This document shows positions 17,173 through 25,571 of a stretch of 64,000 nucleotides of DNA, in pieces; the stretch's first letter is position 1, and every line of letters begins with the position of its first letter. Below the pieces are notes generated by a model. The model was not told the origin of the DNA. It made no database searches and saw only the letters and a program-made list of their open reading frames with translations. The DNA comes from Sporobacter sp038405045. GTDB taxonomy: Bacteria; Bacillota; Clostridia; Oscillospirales; Oscillospiraceae. A program made the position numbers and the translations under genes. The DNA lies in the NCBI GenBank assembly GCA_038405045.1, contig JBBZIV010000001.1, positions 1,116,001-1,180,000 on the forward strand, read 5' to 3'.

Positions 17173-17210
17173 TCACCGTGTACGTTGCATAGAACATGAG
17201 CGGTGATTGT
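17169..17210 (-). terminator. Hairpin of boundary element B
   Basis: ACAATCACCG (17169-17178) and CGGTGATTGT (17201-17210) pair perfectly. The loop sequence GTTGCATAGAACATGAG is shared with the hairpin at 25572-25615. It probably ends transcripts of the preceding module (17350-17838). Confidence 0.7.
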
Positions 17211-17217
17211 AAACAGC

Positions 17218-17330
17218 AAACCGTCCCCTTGGCTCTAGACAACGTACACAGCAACCGCCAACCGGTTGTCACCGGAAGGCGGTTGCATGTTGTTGAGTCT
17301 GTTGGCCAAGACGAGCGAACCGTCCCTCCG
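17218..17330. repeat. REP-like short repeats with hairpin
   Basis: The motif ACCGTCCC appears at about 17220 and 17319 bracketing a stem GCAACCGCC (17251-17259) with GGCGGTTGC (17278-17286). The same AACCGTCC motif recurs near 18170 and 25625, always between toxin modules. It resembles a REP-type interspersed repeat. Confidence 0.5.
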
Positions 17331-17349
17331 TCACATTGCATTCATGCCA

Positions 17350-17838
17350 TTAACTGCGATTGTTCAACTTCTTATATTCGTTAAAATCCTCCTCGTAATA
17401 ATACCAATTCAGCTTTGACAATGGCTCTAATTTGGTAAGAAATTGTAATTGCGGTTTACTACCATCAATAGAGTAGGCAACACCGCTGCCAAAATCCCTA
17501 AACCTTGTAGAACGTTGGAAATGAATAGTATTCCCGGACTTAAAAATTGCGCTATAGCCATTGCTAAATAGTTTTTTTATTGCATTAGCGACTTGTGCAT
17601 CTTCAATGACAGCATACCCTTTTGAAGCAGTATCAGTAATATATACGCTAGTATCTTTAAGTCTAATCAAGTAGTCAGTAACTAATAAAATACTATCTTG
17701 ATTTTTCACAAAATCTTTTTCCGTTGCTTCTTTTGACAGCGGCGTCGGAAACAGAATGCGCAAAAATATCACCCCCGCGACTAAGATTACAACTATAACT
17801 GCTAAAACAATAAGCGTTACTTTGACAAAAACTCTCAT
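17350..17838 (-). CDS. Membrane-anchored candidate immunity protein (module C)
   Basis: 162 residues. One N-terminal membrane helix (about residues 5-28) is followed by an extracytoplasmic domain of about 130 residues with VYITDTASKGYAVIEDAQV and FRDFGSGVAYSIDGSKP. GGGAG lies ahead of the ATG. I do not recognise a family. It follows the remains of an RHS tip (17852-18050) whose toxin is almost entirely deleted, so it is best explained as that tip's surviving immunity gene. An outward-facing anchor suggests the lost toxin acted outside the membrane; that is inference. Confidence 0.6.
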   Translation of the reverse strand: MRVFVKVTLIVLAVIVVILVAGVIFLRILFPTPLSKEATEKDFVKNQDSILLVTDYLIRLKDTSVYITDTASKGYAVIEDAQVANAIKKLFSNGYSAIFKSGNTIHFQRSTRFRDFGSGVAYSIDGSKPQLQFLTKLEPLSKLNWYYYEEDFNEYKKLNNRS

Positions 17839-17851
17839 TCACTGGCACTCC

Positions 17852-18050
17852 CTATTTATAATACCACTGGATACCTAACTTAATATTAGCTTTATCTGTC
17901 GCGGAATCCGATCTTGTGATTACGCCCCATACTCCATCGTCGGCATAGTCGCCCCCGGCAGCATGTCCCCGCCGTAGACGTTGTACGCCGTCTCGTTTCC
18001 GTTTTCGTCCAGCTCCAGAACAACCTTGACTATTGGGCAATAGCTATGCG
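17852..18050 (-). pseudogene. RHS module C remnant (core fragment joined to last ~30 toxin residues)
   Basis: Just after the boundary scar, one frame reads VVLELDENGNETAYNVYGG, a piece of the RHS core, and a different frame then reads GVITRSDSATDKANIKLGI and ends WYYK. Nearly all of the core and toxin are missing between them, and the frames do not match. The remnant therefore retains both ends of a module and nothing in the middle, consistent with an internal deletion. Confidence 0.65.
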
Positions 18051-18112
18051 ATTGAATCCATTATATGTTTATTATGTCGATTTGTTGTTCAAGTCAAGTG
18101 ATAGAAAGAGCC
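18051..18112 (-). repeat. Boundary element copy C
   Basis: Minus-strand TTGACT (18092-18097) and TAATAA (18069-18074), 17 bp apart, within a diverged copy of the YD-repeat scar (two in-frame stops). The junction beyond it (GCTATTGCCC) is shared with copy D, so C and D descend from one rearrangement. Confidence 0.75.
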
Positions 18113-18122
18113 TTTTAGCATA

Positions 18123-18163
18123 ACAAACACCTCGCACACGTATACAACGTGCGAGGTGTTTGT
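18123..18163 (-). terminator. Hairpin of boundary element C
   Basis: ACAAACACCTCGCAC (18123-18137) pairs perfectly with GTGCGAGGTGTTTGT (18149-18163), an 11-nt loop between. It lies downstream of the immunity gene at 18342 and directly upstream of boundary C. Confidence 0.8.
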
Positions 18164-18167
18164 CAAC

Positions 18168-18250
18168 AGCAGAACCGTCCTCTTGGTTTCTGTCCCCTTG
18201 GTTTGCAAAGACAACGGGTCGGTTTTTTCAACTGGTGAGGCGCAAGTAAC
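18168..18250. repeat. REP-like repeat and CAACGGGTCGG element, copy 1
   Basis: GAACCGTCC near 18170 is followed by CAACGGGTCGGTTTTTT at about 18209-18225. The latter recurs at 25797, in the same order relative to ACCGTCC. About 300 bp here (18041-18341) hold only the boundary, its hairpin and these repeats. Confidence 0.5.
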
Positions 18251-18341
18251 CCTGTCCCCTTTTGTTACACGTAGACGGTTACAAGATGCATCAAAAAGAG
18301 AAGACGACATATACCAAAGTTTTGTGGCAGCCCTGATAAAC

Positions 18342-18671
18342 TTAAATTAAGTAACCAATAATTATAAACTTTAATTCATCCATTATATCATGAAATTTAT
18401 TGAATTGACCTACTAATTCATTTGGTATATATGCTATATTTAAATTCCTATAATCCATGTTTTTATTTCTATACATTGCTACAACGTAATTAACTAAATC
18501 TCCATTCAGAATAAACTCTCTATTGTTCTTGATTAGGAATGCTTCGCAATTTGTCGAATTGAAATACTCATATACTTCTCCAGAAAAAGTATTATCCCCT
18601 TCTGTTGAATTAAAGTCCCATGGCTCAGCCACTTTAATAGTTACTTGTTGACTAATTCGAATTTTACACAC
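18342..18671 (-). CDS. Putative immunity protein of RHS module G
   Basis: About 109 residues, AT-rich, soluble, with no signal. I place the start at the GTG at 18671, six bases after GAGGTG; an alternative GTG at 18680 overlaps the toxin stop. It directly follows the toxin tip of 18677-19309. The sequence (QQVTIKVAEPWDFNSTEG, SGEVYEYFN, IPNELVGQFNKFHDIMDEL) matches no family I can name. The immunity role is inferred from the overlap with the toxin gene. Confidence 0.6.
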   Translation of the reverse strand: MCKIRISQQVTIKVAEPWDFNSTEGDNTFSGEVYEYFNSTNCEAFLIKNNREFILNGDLVNYVVAMYRNKNMDYRNLNIAYIPNELVGQFNKFHDIMDELKFIIIGYLI

Positions 18672-18676
18672 TACGT

Positions 18677-19309
18677 TCACCTCATTTTCTGGTAGTTAAC
18701 TATATTTACTTGCACAGGATTGTTAGAAAAATACTCTCTTCCTCCACCCGAACCGCCAAAAGCTGGGTTTACTGTATTCCCTCCATATACTGTGGGATTA
18801 TTGGTTATTTTGAATTCCATTATATACTCTGGCTTATTAGGCAGAGATAAACGGTTCTGCGCGTTATTAGCGCTTTTGTAATATGAGTCAGTAAAATAAG
18901 TACTTCCATCTCTTCCTCCTCTTAAATAACCTGTTTCTTTCACGGCATTTAATTCCGGCTCAGACATTGCCCTGTACAAGGGTTTGCCATTTAATATGTT
19001 GCTATCTATTGCAGTTCCACCCGCACTCTTCCCTCCAAAGAGTACATCCAGATCAACCATACCGCGATTGTCTGCAAGGAAGGCTTTTGCACCGCCGGTA
19101 AAAGTGTCGAGGGCGTCTGTGACAACATTCTTCACGTTCCCCGCCGAGGACTTGACGACACCGCCAATCTTTCCCGCCGCAGACTTGGCAACGCTGCCCA
19201 GCGCGGGGAGGCCATAGTCTAGTAGTCCACCGGTAACTGCGCCAATGCCTCCGGCAAGCAGCGCTTCGCCCATGTCGATCTTGCCTGTCCCGATCAGCTG
19301 TTCCGCCAT
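18677..19309 (-). CDS. RHS module G: linker plus ADP-ribosyltransferase-like toxin tip
   Basis: 210 residues, truncated at the 5' side (homology to module D continues to 19338 and then stops). The first 105 residues are the RHS-to-toxin linker, Gly/Ala-rich and nearly identical to that of module D. The tip reads GKPLYRAMSEPELNAV, then GSTYFTDSYY, then SGGGREYFSNNPVQVN. An Arg in LYRA, an STY turn and a late Glu in a Gly-rich stretch follow the R-S-E order of ADP-ribosyltransferase-like toxins. This class call is tentative. No RHS core and no start with ribosome site; probably an orphan tip. The immunity gene overlaps its stop. Confidence 0.65.
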   Translation of the reverse strand: MAEQLIGTGKIDMGEALLAGGIGAVTGGLLDYGLPALGSVAKSAAGKIGGVVKSSAGNVKNVVTDALDTFTGGAKAFLADNRGMVDLDVLFGGKSAGGTAIDSNILNGKPLYRAMSEPELNAVKETGYLRGGRDGSTYFTDSYYKSANNAQNRLSLPNKPEYIMEFKITNNPTVYGGNTVNPAFGGSGGGREYFSNNPVQVNIVNYQKMR

Positions 19310-19338
19310 GTTGCCAGCTGCGGAGCTTGCACCATACA
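19019..19338 (-). repeat. Direct repeat copy 1 (RHS linker DNA)
   Basis: This 320-bp block is almost identical to 20311-20630 at a constant offset of 1,292 bp; a difference was noted at 19334 (A) versus 20626 (G). It encodes the linker before the toxin tip. Outside the block the two modules are unrelated. Confidence 0.9.
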
Positions 19339-19404
19339 GGACTTCCTGCTGTATTCTGTTTTAGGGAAATCTTATATTAGTTTGGATTCAATGACAAGAA
19401 TAAT

Positions 19405-19440
19405 TAAAAAAGGTCACAACAGCCGAAACTGTGTGACCTA
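19405..19440 (-). terminator. Terminator after module D immunity gene
   Basis: On the minus strand AGGTCACA and TGTGACCT close a stem with inner CAGTTTCGGCTG, followed by TTTTTT (19405-19410). A standard intrinsic terminator for the gene at 19456-19971. Confidence 0.85.
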
Positions 19441-19455
19441 TTGATATTTATTCTC

Positions 19456-19971
19456 TTACCATGTTCTTTGATAAATTGGATTATTGTTCACATCTTTCGT
19501 TAGTATATAGCCCATACACTCTAATGTTTTATCTTCCTCATTTCTGTTCAGAAAACTCCTTACAAATGTTGCAAATTCATCATTATGGTTTAATATTTTT
19601 TCAAAAGACAGCCCATTCCGTTTATGAACATCATTGTATAAAGGCATGATAAGAATAATCTCCCTTTGGTCTAAGATACCTAAAACCATACCTAATGCTG
19701 TTAACCCGTTTGAAAAATATTTCTGTTCCGAAAATCTAAGCGAGTAAGTTGCCATGTTTATTGCAAAACATAATAGCAACCAAGCAATATCAGTTGATAC
19801 ACCATTACACACCGACTTTTTTTCTTCTTTTGATAAGAGAATATAATCCCCAATAATTCCATTTAGAGCAATATCCACTTTCATCATGGAATCGGGAACA
19901 CCTTTTTCACAATATTCTCCACTGTCTTTAGCTTCCTTCAACGTGATCTCAAGTTCTTTTAAAATATTCAT
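19456..19971 (-). CDS. Putative immunity protein of RHS module D
   Basis: 171 residues, mostly alpha-helical, cytosolic. Starts 12 bp after the module D toxin with a GGAGG site 5 bases from the ATG. Features: DSMMKVDIALNGIIGDYIL, GVSTDIAWLLLCFAINMAT, SNGLTALGMVLGI. The helical pattern and the position directly behind an RHS tip are those of an immunity protein; I cannot name the family. A strong terminator closes the pair. Confidence 0.65.
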   Translation of the reverse strand: MNILKELEITLKEAKDSGEYCEKGVPDSMMKVDIALNGIIGDYILLSKEEKKSVCNGVSTDIAWLLLCFAINMATYSLRFSEQKYFSNGLTALGMVLGILDQREIILIMPLYNDVHKRNGLSFEKILNHNDEFATFVRSFLNRNEEDKTLECMGYILTKDVNNNPIYQRTW

Positions 19972-19983
19972 AATTCCTCCAGT

Positions 19984-21642
19984 TTATTTCAAATTGCTTG
20001 GGTTTATAAAGTAATCTCCTTTTTGCACATACCCTGCGTTCTTCAACATATCTATTTCTCTCGCATATACTGTTGGGCCTGGATATTTGGGGTTAGTTGA
20101 AATAAGATTTTCTTCTGTCATAGGAGATGCTGTATAAAAGTCTTGTTTGTTATTAATGCCAGCATTCACCCATTCGTCATTCTTAGCTAAAGTCCAATTA
20201 GGATCATTTAAAACATCATGTCCTTCCCAGTTTTTCGCAACTGTCGTATCGTCTAACCTACCTATTACCTTTATATCCTTAGAAGAGTTCGAGATTACAT
20301 TAGCTGTGTTACCCGCACTCTTCCCTCCAAAGAGTACATCCAGATCAACCATACCGCGATTGTCTGCAAGGAAGGCTTTTGCACCGCCGGTAAAAGTGTC
20401 GAGGGCGTCTGTGACAACATTCTTCACGTTCCCCGCCGAGGACTTGACGACACCGCCAATCTTTCCCGCCGCAGACTTGGCAACGCTGCCCAGCGCGGGG
20501 AGGCCATAGTCTAGTAGTCCACCGGTAACTGCGCCAATGCCTCCGGCAAGCAGCGCTTCGCCCATGTCGATCTTGCCTGTCCCGATCAGCTGTTCCGCCA
20601 TGTTGCCAGCTGCGGAGCTTGCACCGTACATAGCCAGACCACCCGCGACGCTGCCCGCTCCAGCTGCAAACGGCATAGCTGCTCCGGTAACCGCGCCGCC
20701 AACATAAGCGCCTAAATACTGGCTGGCAGGGGTATCGATCTTTCCATTATCCGACAGATCTCCGATTTCAGTTACGCCGAGCCCTATGCCACCTCCGATT
20801 AGAGCCGAGCCTAATACCGCTGCACCTATCGCCGTCGATGCTCCGAAAGTCACAACGCCAAGAGCTATTGAGGCAACCGCGAGCGCTCCAATTCCAATTG
20901 CCACGCGGTTATCGTAAATAAACTGCCCTGCGCTGGAAAGCGCGTCGCCCACCGCGTTGACAGCGGTCGTTGCCGCGTTGGAGACGGTATCGGCGACCTG
21001 AGTTACTTTCTGCACTACTGCTTTCCCGGCGTTCGTGACCTTTGTTACCGCAGTGCTTGCTTTCGTCACGACGGTGTTCGTCGCCTTTTTCACCGTTGTG
21101 ACAACCGCTTTTGTGGCATGCGTTACCGTTTTTGCGACTGATTTAACGGTGTTGCCGACTGCATGGACTGTTGTGGCGACCGCTTTGCCTACTGTTTTAA
21201 CTGTCGATACAACGGCGCTCCCCACAGCTTTTGCCGTGTTGCCAATAAAGTTCAGGACATTACTGAAAAGCCCATGCCCTGTTGGGTCGGTATACATCAT
21301 CGGTTCGTTGTGGCAATACGTATACAGGTTAAGGCTCAGCGGGTCGCGCGCCGATCCAAGATACGTGTCCGTACTCATAAACCGCGCCGTGACCGGATCA
21401 TAGTACCGTGCGTTGAGGTAATACAAACCTGACTCTGCGTCAAATTGATACCCCGCATAGAGATAGCTGTTGGCAATGTTCCCTGTTATGGTGGTGGCGT
21501 TGCCGAACGCGTCGTAGTCGTACGTCATGACGATAGCACCAGTAGAGTCCGTCATGTTTACAACGTCGCCATGCCCGTTGTAGAGGTAATACAGCGTCGT
21601 TGTACCTGCCGTGCGGCTAATGAGCATGTCTCCGCCGTACAC
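19984..21642 (-). CDS. RHS C-terminal module D: core fragment, pre-toxin linker and toxin tip
   Basis: 552 residues in the called frame; homology to the RHS core extends to about 21695. Order: end of the RHS core (SLYLYAG-type YD motifs, then TYCHNEPMMYTDPTGHG), a long Val/Thr/Ala-rich repeat linker (KAVVTTVKKATNTVVTKAS), a hydrophobic Gly/Ala region (GIGALAVASIALGVVTFGAS) that may insert into a membrane, the linker shared with module G, and a roughly 100-residue tip with NWEGHDVLNDPNW and PGPTVYAREIDMLKNAGY. The tip's activity is unknown. The shared boundary upstream is out of frame with this core, and there is no ribosome site, so translation as it stands is doubtful. Confidence 0.75.
   Translation of the reverse strand: MYGGDMLISRTAGTTTLYYLYNGHGDVVNMTDSTGAIVMTYDYDAFGNATTITGNIANSYLYAGYQFDAESGLYYLNARYYDPVTARFMSTDTYLGSARDPLSLNLYTYCHNEPMMYTDPTGHGLFSNVLNFIGNTAKAVGSAVVSTVKTVGKAVATTVHAVGNTVKSVAKTVTHATKAVVTTVKKATNTVVTKASTAVTKVTNAGKAVVQKVTQVADTVSNAATTAVNAVGDALSSAGQFIYDNRVAIGIGALAVASIALGVVTFGASTAIGAAVLGSALIGGGIGLGVTEIGDLSDNGKIDTPASQYLGAYVGGAVTGAAMPFAAGAGSVAGGLAMYGASSAAGNMAEQLIGTGKIDMGEALLAGGIGAVTGGLLDYGLPALGSVAKSAAGKIGGVVKSSAGNVKNVVTDALDTFTGGAKAFLADNRGMVDLDVLFGGKSAGNTANVISNSSKDIKVIGRLDDTTVAKNWEGHDVLNDPNWTLAKNDEWVNAGINNKQDFYTASPMTEENLISTNPKYPGPTVYAREIDMLKNAGYVQKGDYFINPSNLK
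20311..20630 (-). repeat. Direct repeat copy 2 (RHS linker DNA)
   Basis: Partner of 19019-19338; same strand, nearly identical. The arrangement means a second tip-immunity pair was added or left behind by recombination in the linker. Confidence 0.9.
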
Positions 21643-21713
21643 ATTGTACGCCGTCTGATTTCCACTGCCGTCCAGTTCCAGAACGACCTTGTCTAAAGGG
21701 CAATAGCAACGCG

Positions 21714-21786
21714 ATTGAATCCATTAAATGTATAATATGTCGTATTGTTGTTCCAGTCAAGAAATATGAAAAAGCCTTCGAGAATG
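21714..21786 (-). repeat. Boundary element copy D
   Basis: Minus-strand TTGACT (21755-21760) and TATTAT (21732-21737), 17 bp apart, in a YD-repeat scar (NNTTYYTFNGFN-like), preceded by AAGGCTTTTTCATATTTC. The frame of the scar closes at a TAG before the core fragment begins. Confidence 0.8.
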
Positions 21787-21802
21787 TTTTGGGGATAAGA
21801 AA

Positions 21803-21836
21803 CACCTTGCATGTATCCGGTAATACATGCAAGGTG
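21803..21836 (-). terminator. Hairpin of boundary element D
   Basis: CACCTTGCATGTAT (21803-21816) pairs perfectly over 14 bp with ATACATGCAAGGTG (21823-21836). It ends the transcript of the genes at 21848-22580. Compared with the hairpin at 18123, a C:G pair is replaced by T:A in the CACCTYGC stem. Confidence 0.85.
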
Positions 21837-21847
21837 CTTAATTGATG

Positions 21848-22033
21848 TTATGTCGTTGTTACTGTACTGGCATCTGGTATATCAATACCAGCAGGAAGCG
21901 TATCAGGTCCACCGCCATGGAAGTACTTACTTCTATCTTCCACTTTCATCACCTGAAGTACGTACAAGCCTACATTCTCAGGATGGTCGGTATTTTCTGT
22001 GTATTCAACCAAGATGTTGCAAAGGCACTTCAT
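21848..22033 (-). CDS. Short unknown frame before hairpin D
   Basis: 61 residues (ends PAGIDIPDASTVTTT) with a weak AGGT site upstream of the ATG, 16 bp after the lipoprotein gene and 4-10 bp before the hairpin. No recognised family. It could be a small gene or the broken 3' end of a former toxin or immunity gene. Confidence 0.3.
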   Translation of the reverse strand: MKCLCNILVEYTENTDHPENVGLYVLQVMKVEDRSKYFHGGGPDTLPAGIDIPDASTVTTT

Positions 22034-22049
22034 TACCTATTCAGCAAGT

Positions 22050-22580
22050 TTATTTTTCTCTTGCAAATAACATATTACCTTCAGCTAAATTTATCACATT
22101 TTTATCTAATTTTACTGTACCCTTCAATACTTGAGGTTCCGAAAAAATCAATGTTAATGTACCTATATAACTCTCATCAGTGTATTTATCACCGTCGAAT
22201 AAATTTGTTACTAAAATATTATTATCTATTACACCAAATATAAGACTACTCGGGACTTGGGAACCTACAACTGTCGTTATTGTACCACTTACTATACCAC
22301 TATCATCAATTTTAAGATTCAAACTTGTTTTTTTATCTTCACAAAACCAACTACCGGAAAACGTGGAGTAATAAAATGAAGTATTCTGAGTTATTATTCC
22401 CGAAGGGCTTGTATTTGTTGCATCTTTATTAGGGTCTACATCCTCGATCAAAGCTACATCTGTAGTTGTTACAATGTTACCGTTATCGGCGGACCCAACC
22501 CCAATATTATGAGGACTTTTTAAACAAGATGAAAATACGAAAATAACGCTTACTATGACAAGTATTTTCTTTAATTTCAC
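22050..22580 (-). CDS. Lipoprotein, candidate immunity protein
   Basis: 176 residues starting at a GTG (22580) behind AGGGGGTG. Signal MKLKKILVIVSVIFVFSSC gives a lipobox FSSC. After a Ser/Thr/Asp-rich tether comes a small beta-rich domain (SGSWFCEDKKTSLNLKID, SGIVSGTITTVVG, VLKGTVKLDKNVINL). It lies among toxin modules and probably protects against a tip acting outside the membrane, but no matching toxin remains directly before it; the gene ahead (22770) is another membrane-anchored candidate. AT-rich. Confidence 0.65.
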   Translation of the reverse strand: MKLKKILVIVSVIFVFSSCLKSPHNIGVGSADNGNIVTTTDVALIEDVDPNKDATNTSPSGIITQNTSFYYSTFSGSWFCEDKKTSLNLKIDDSGIVSGTITTVVGSQVPSSLIFGVIDNNILVTNLFDGDKYTDESYIGTLTLIFSEPQVLKGTVKLDKNVINLAEGNMLFAREK

Positions 22581-22769
22581 GGATTATCACCCCCTAATAA
22601 CTTAAGTTCAATAATTATTGCAACTTATTTATAAGTACATATATTCCAGCTTGCTGATCCTTTAAATTACAACTACACCTATACAGAGTCGTTGCGCCTG
22701 ATTTTCAGTCGCTTCGGCTCTGTTTTTCTATGCTGTTTTTCTACAACCTCTTTATGCTGTGGCCAAATT

Positions 22770-23561
22770 CTACTGCAACTCTTTGCTCAGGCCCCACAAT
22801 CTCCGTGATGTAAGGTAATCAATAGAAACCCCCTCCATCTCCTGCCCGATATCAATACGCACCATCAAGTACATCACCTGGTTAGATTTAGTATCCTCAG
22901 TATGATAAGGTGTGGCACTCAAGCGCAGAACACTCTGATGTCCTTCTTCCCCAGTCGTCCAATATGCGTATACTTCTGGATAATAACTTCTGTCACTAGG
23001 AAAAGCATCAGGTGTTATTTCATTTAAGTTTAATGAAAAATCGCTTTTATCAGGTTCGCCGTAGGAAGCCACAAATTCATTATACAAATTATAAAAGTAT
23101 GTACAAGCATCGTTATATTTGATGCTGTTTTCAAATAAATATGTTGTTCGAGGATTATATGCAAATGAACCTATTAAACCTAATTGATAACATTCATTAT
23201 ATTTTGACATCGAAATGGTAAATGAGTACTTTGCATTTAACGCCGATACAATCAACGGGTCTGTTTTTATCTTATAGTAGCTCTCACTATCTGAATCTTT
23301 ATGCAAATCTATATCACTTTTTGATAACCATTCATTCAAGCCCAGATCCGCTACAGTTTCAGATAACCCTCTGCCAAAATCAACACCTGGAATCTGATAG
23401 CAATTCTTTGCACTATCATAAAAACAACCTTCCTGAGCGAATTTCTCCTGCAGCACTTTTGGTGCAGGTGTATAATAAGTCAAAGACAATCTTATCGGGA
23501 TGTATGCCAGAAACGGAATTAATAAAACGACAATAATTATTACTCTTTTATATGTTTTCAT
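22770..23561 (-). CDS. Membrane-anchored protein, candidate immunity protein of module E
   Basis: 263 residues. One N-terminal helix (VIIIVVLLIPFLAYIPI, about 7-25) and a large extracytoplasmic domain. GGGGG precedes the ATG. Segments such as LQEKFAQEGCFYDSAKNCY (two Cys) and YEVYAYWTTGEEG-like WTTGEEGHQSVLRLSATPYH are not of a family I can name. It starts 38 bp after the end of the module E toxin frame on the same strand, so it is the natural immunity candidate for that tip. AT-rich composition supports transfer with the module. Confidence 0.6.
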   Translation of the reverse strand: MKTYKRVIIIVVLLIPFLAYIPIRLSLTYYTPAPKVLQEKFAQEGCFYDSAKNCYQIPGVDFGRGLSETVADLGLNEWLSKSDIDLHKDSDSESYYKIKTDPLIVSALNAKYSFTISMSKYNECYQLGLIGSFAYNPRTTYLFENSIKYNDACTYFYNLYNEFVASYGEPDKSDFSLNLNEITPDAFPSDRSYYPEVYAYWTTGEEGHQSVLRLSATPYHTEDTKSNQVMYLMVRIDIGQEMEGVSIDYLTSRRLWGLSKELQ

Positions 23562-23599
23562 TGTTCCCCCAGTACATTATACATAAGGTTATCATGAGT

Positions 23600-25410
23600 T
23601 TAGAGCGGAACTGAATGCGTACTATAACCTATATTGTTTTCTTTCAGCGTATTATATATGCCTTTTTGAAGAACATTATCAACTTTCAATGGCGCGCAAT
23701 ATTTGAATCTCCCATCAATTTCTTCATCAAATCCAAACCATGTGTAATGTCCAAATTGAATATTATCATTCTTATATTTTTTCATATACCCTGACATATT
23801 ACCATTGGAATAACTATATAGAACAAATATTGATCTGAAGCGCGCGCCTTGTCAAATGAAAAGTCTACGAAGGCCGAACTATTTGGATCATTAGCTCTTA
23901 TAGTTTTACCTGCATTATCCCTTAAAATTGAAGCATCCGATTCATTTTTGAGTTGCATTGTAACATATCTACCCTTCCCATTTTTTTCTTTGTAAAATGT
24001 AATTTTTAATTTGAAAGTTTGTATAGCACCAGCAATTTTACCGAGCTTATCAATTGCAGCTAAAAAGCCACCCATCAAAGGGCCACTATCGACTAAATCT
24101 GCAGCAGAATCCCCCCCACTGTTAGCCTTAGCCGCATTAAAAGCATTAAACGTAAGTTCGATCGAGTATACTACATCGTATCCATTTAAATCAAACGTCG
24201 TATTTGTAGAACCTGGTGCTTCATAACCTGGTATATTAGATGAGGGAGTTAACGAAGGATGGTATAATTGGTATTCTTTCCCATCATATATTAAGCTCAT
24301 GACTTGTTTCGTAGAGCCAGAGGAAAGGTATGCATAAATATCTACCGTCTCAACATCAGCTGTACTTTTTACTCCAGATACCCCGCCAATACCGTTGGGG
24401 TCTGATACGGCAGTATAGCTTGTGTTTCCAACTGTCACGGTTGAGCCCGGCGATACCCGGCTTCCATTAACATAGGTCGATCCGTTTATTACATCTCCAG
24501 TTTGAGTCTGACCATTTTGCGTTACAACGGCCCCTCCTATCGCCGAGTTACTGGAGTCAATGGCTATCCCTGACACTCCACCAACACCATTAGGATCGGC
24601 GGCAACATAGTAAGTTGTATTCCCAGCTGTCACTGTCGACCCGGCTTGTGGACGGCTGCCATCTTCCATTGTCGTTACACCGTTGTTAGCGTAGCCGGTT
24701 TGGGTCGTACCGTCGGGTAAAGTGACGGTCACAGGAGTGCCTATTGGCGTATGCCCCGTCGGGTCCGTATACATCATCGGCTCGTTCGAGCAATACGTGT
24801 ACAGATTCAGGCTCAGCGGGTCGCTTGTCTTGCCTGTGTATGTGTCCGCCGAGATAAACCGCGCCATCACCGGGTCATAGTACCGCGCGTTGAGGTAGTA
24901 CAGGCCCGTCTCATCGTCAAACTGATACCCGGCATAGAGATAGCTGTTGGCGATATTGCCGGTGGCGGTGGTGACAACGCCGAACGGGTCGTAGTCGTAC
25001 GTCATGACGATGCTGCCCGTTGAATCCGCGATATTCACAACGTCGCCGTGCCCGTTATACAGATAATACAGCGTCGTTGTACCCGCCGTGCGGCTAATGA
25101 GCATGTCTCCGCCATACACGTTGTACGCCGTCTGATTTCCGCTGCCGTCTAGCTCCAGAACGACCTTGTCATACTCATAGACAAACTTCGTCGTCGTTGT
25201 CGTATTGTCCTTTGTGACTGTTTTGCCAACGCGCAGTCCGTCCCCGTTATACGTAAACGCCGACTCGGAATCTTGATCCTTTGTTGTCACAAGCTGGTTA
25301 AACACATCGTATGTGTTGAGCGTATACTTCGACGTGTCGCTCCCTGTGACGGTGAGGCCCACACTGCCTTCGCCGCTTGTGACGTCTGTTGTCTCCTCAC
25401 GGCTGGACAC
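23600..25410 (-). pseudogene. RHS C-terminal module E: core fragment, spacer and frameshifted toxin tip
   Basis: The first frame (25410-23782) covers late YD repeats, the RHS core ending TYCSNEPMMYTDPTGHT, a spacer of VTLPDGTTQTGYANNGV-type repeats also found in the giant gene, and a tip (KEYQLYHPSLTP, KLKITFYKEKNGKGRYV). It runs out as FYIVIPMVICQGI. The remaining frame (23797-23600) reads SGYMKKYKNDNIQFGHYTW and ends STHSVPL. Removing one GC dinucleotide from the GCGCGCGC tract at 23840-23848 fuses both frames smoothly (KARFRSIFVLYSYSNGN). So the tip is broken, or phase-switched, by a 2-bp slip. Core homology extends to about 25495. Confidence 0.75.
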
Positions 25411-25500
25411 CGTATTCCCGTTATGGTCATAGCAGTAGCTTGTTGTCGTCGTCTTGCCATTGATGATATCCGCGGCGCTCAGCAGCTGGTTCTGCGCGTT

Positions 25501-25561
25501 ATTCCATTAATTGTATAGTATGTGGTATTATTGTTCCAGTCAAGAAAAGTCTTGAAGAATG
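25501..25561 (-). repeat. Boundary element copy E
   Basis: Minus-strand TTGACT (25538-25543) and TACTAT (25515-25520), 17 bp apart, in a YD-repeat scar that is joined out of frame to AACGCGCAGAACCAG of the RHS core. A diverged hairpin precedes it at 25572-25615. Confidence 0.75.
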
Positions 25562-25571
25562 TTCTGAACAT

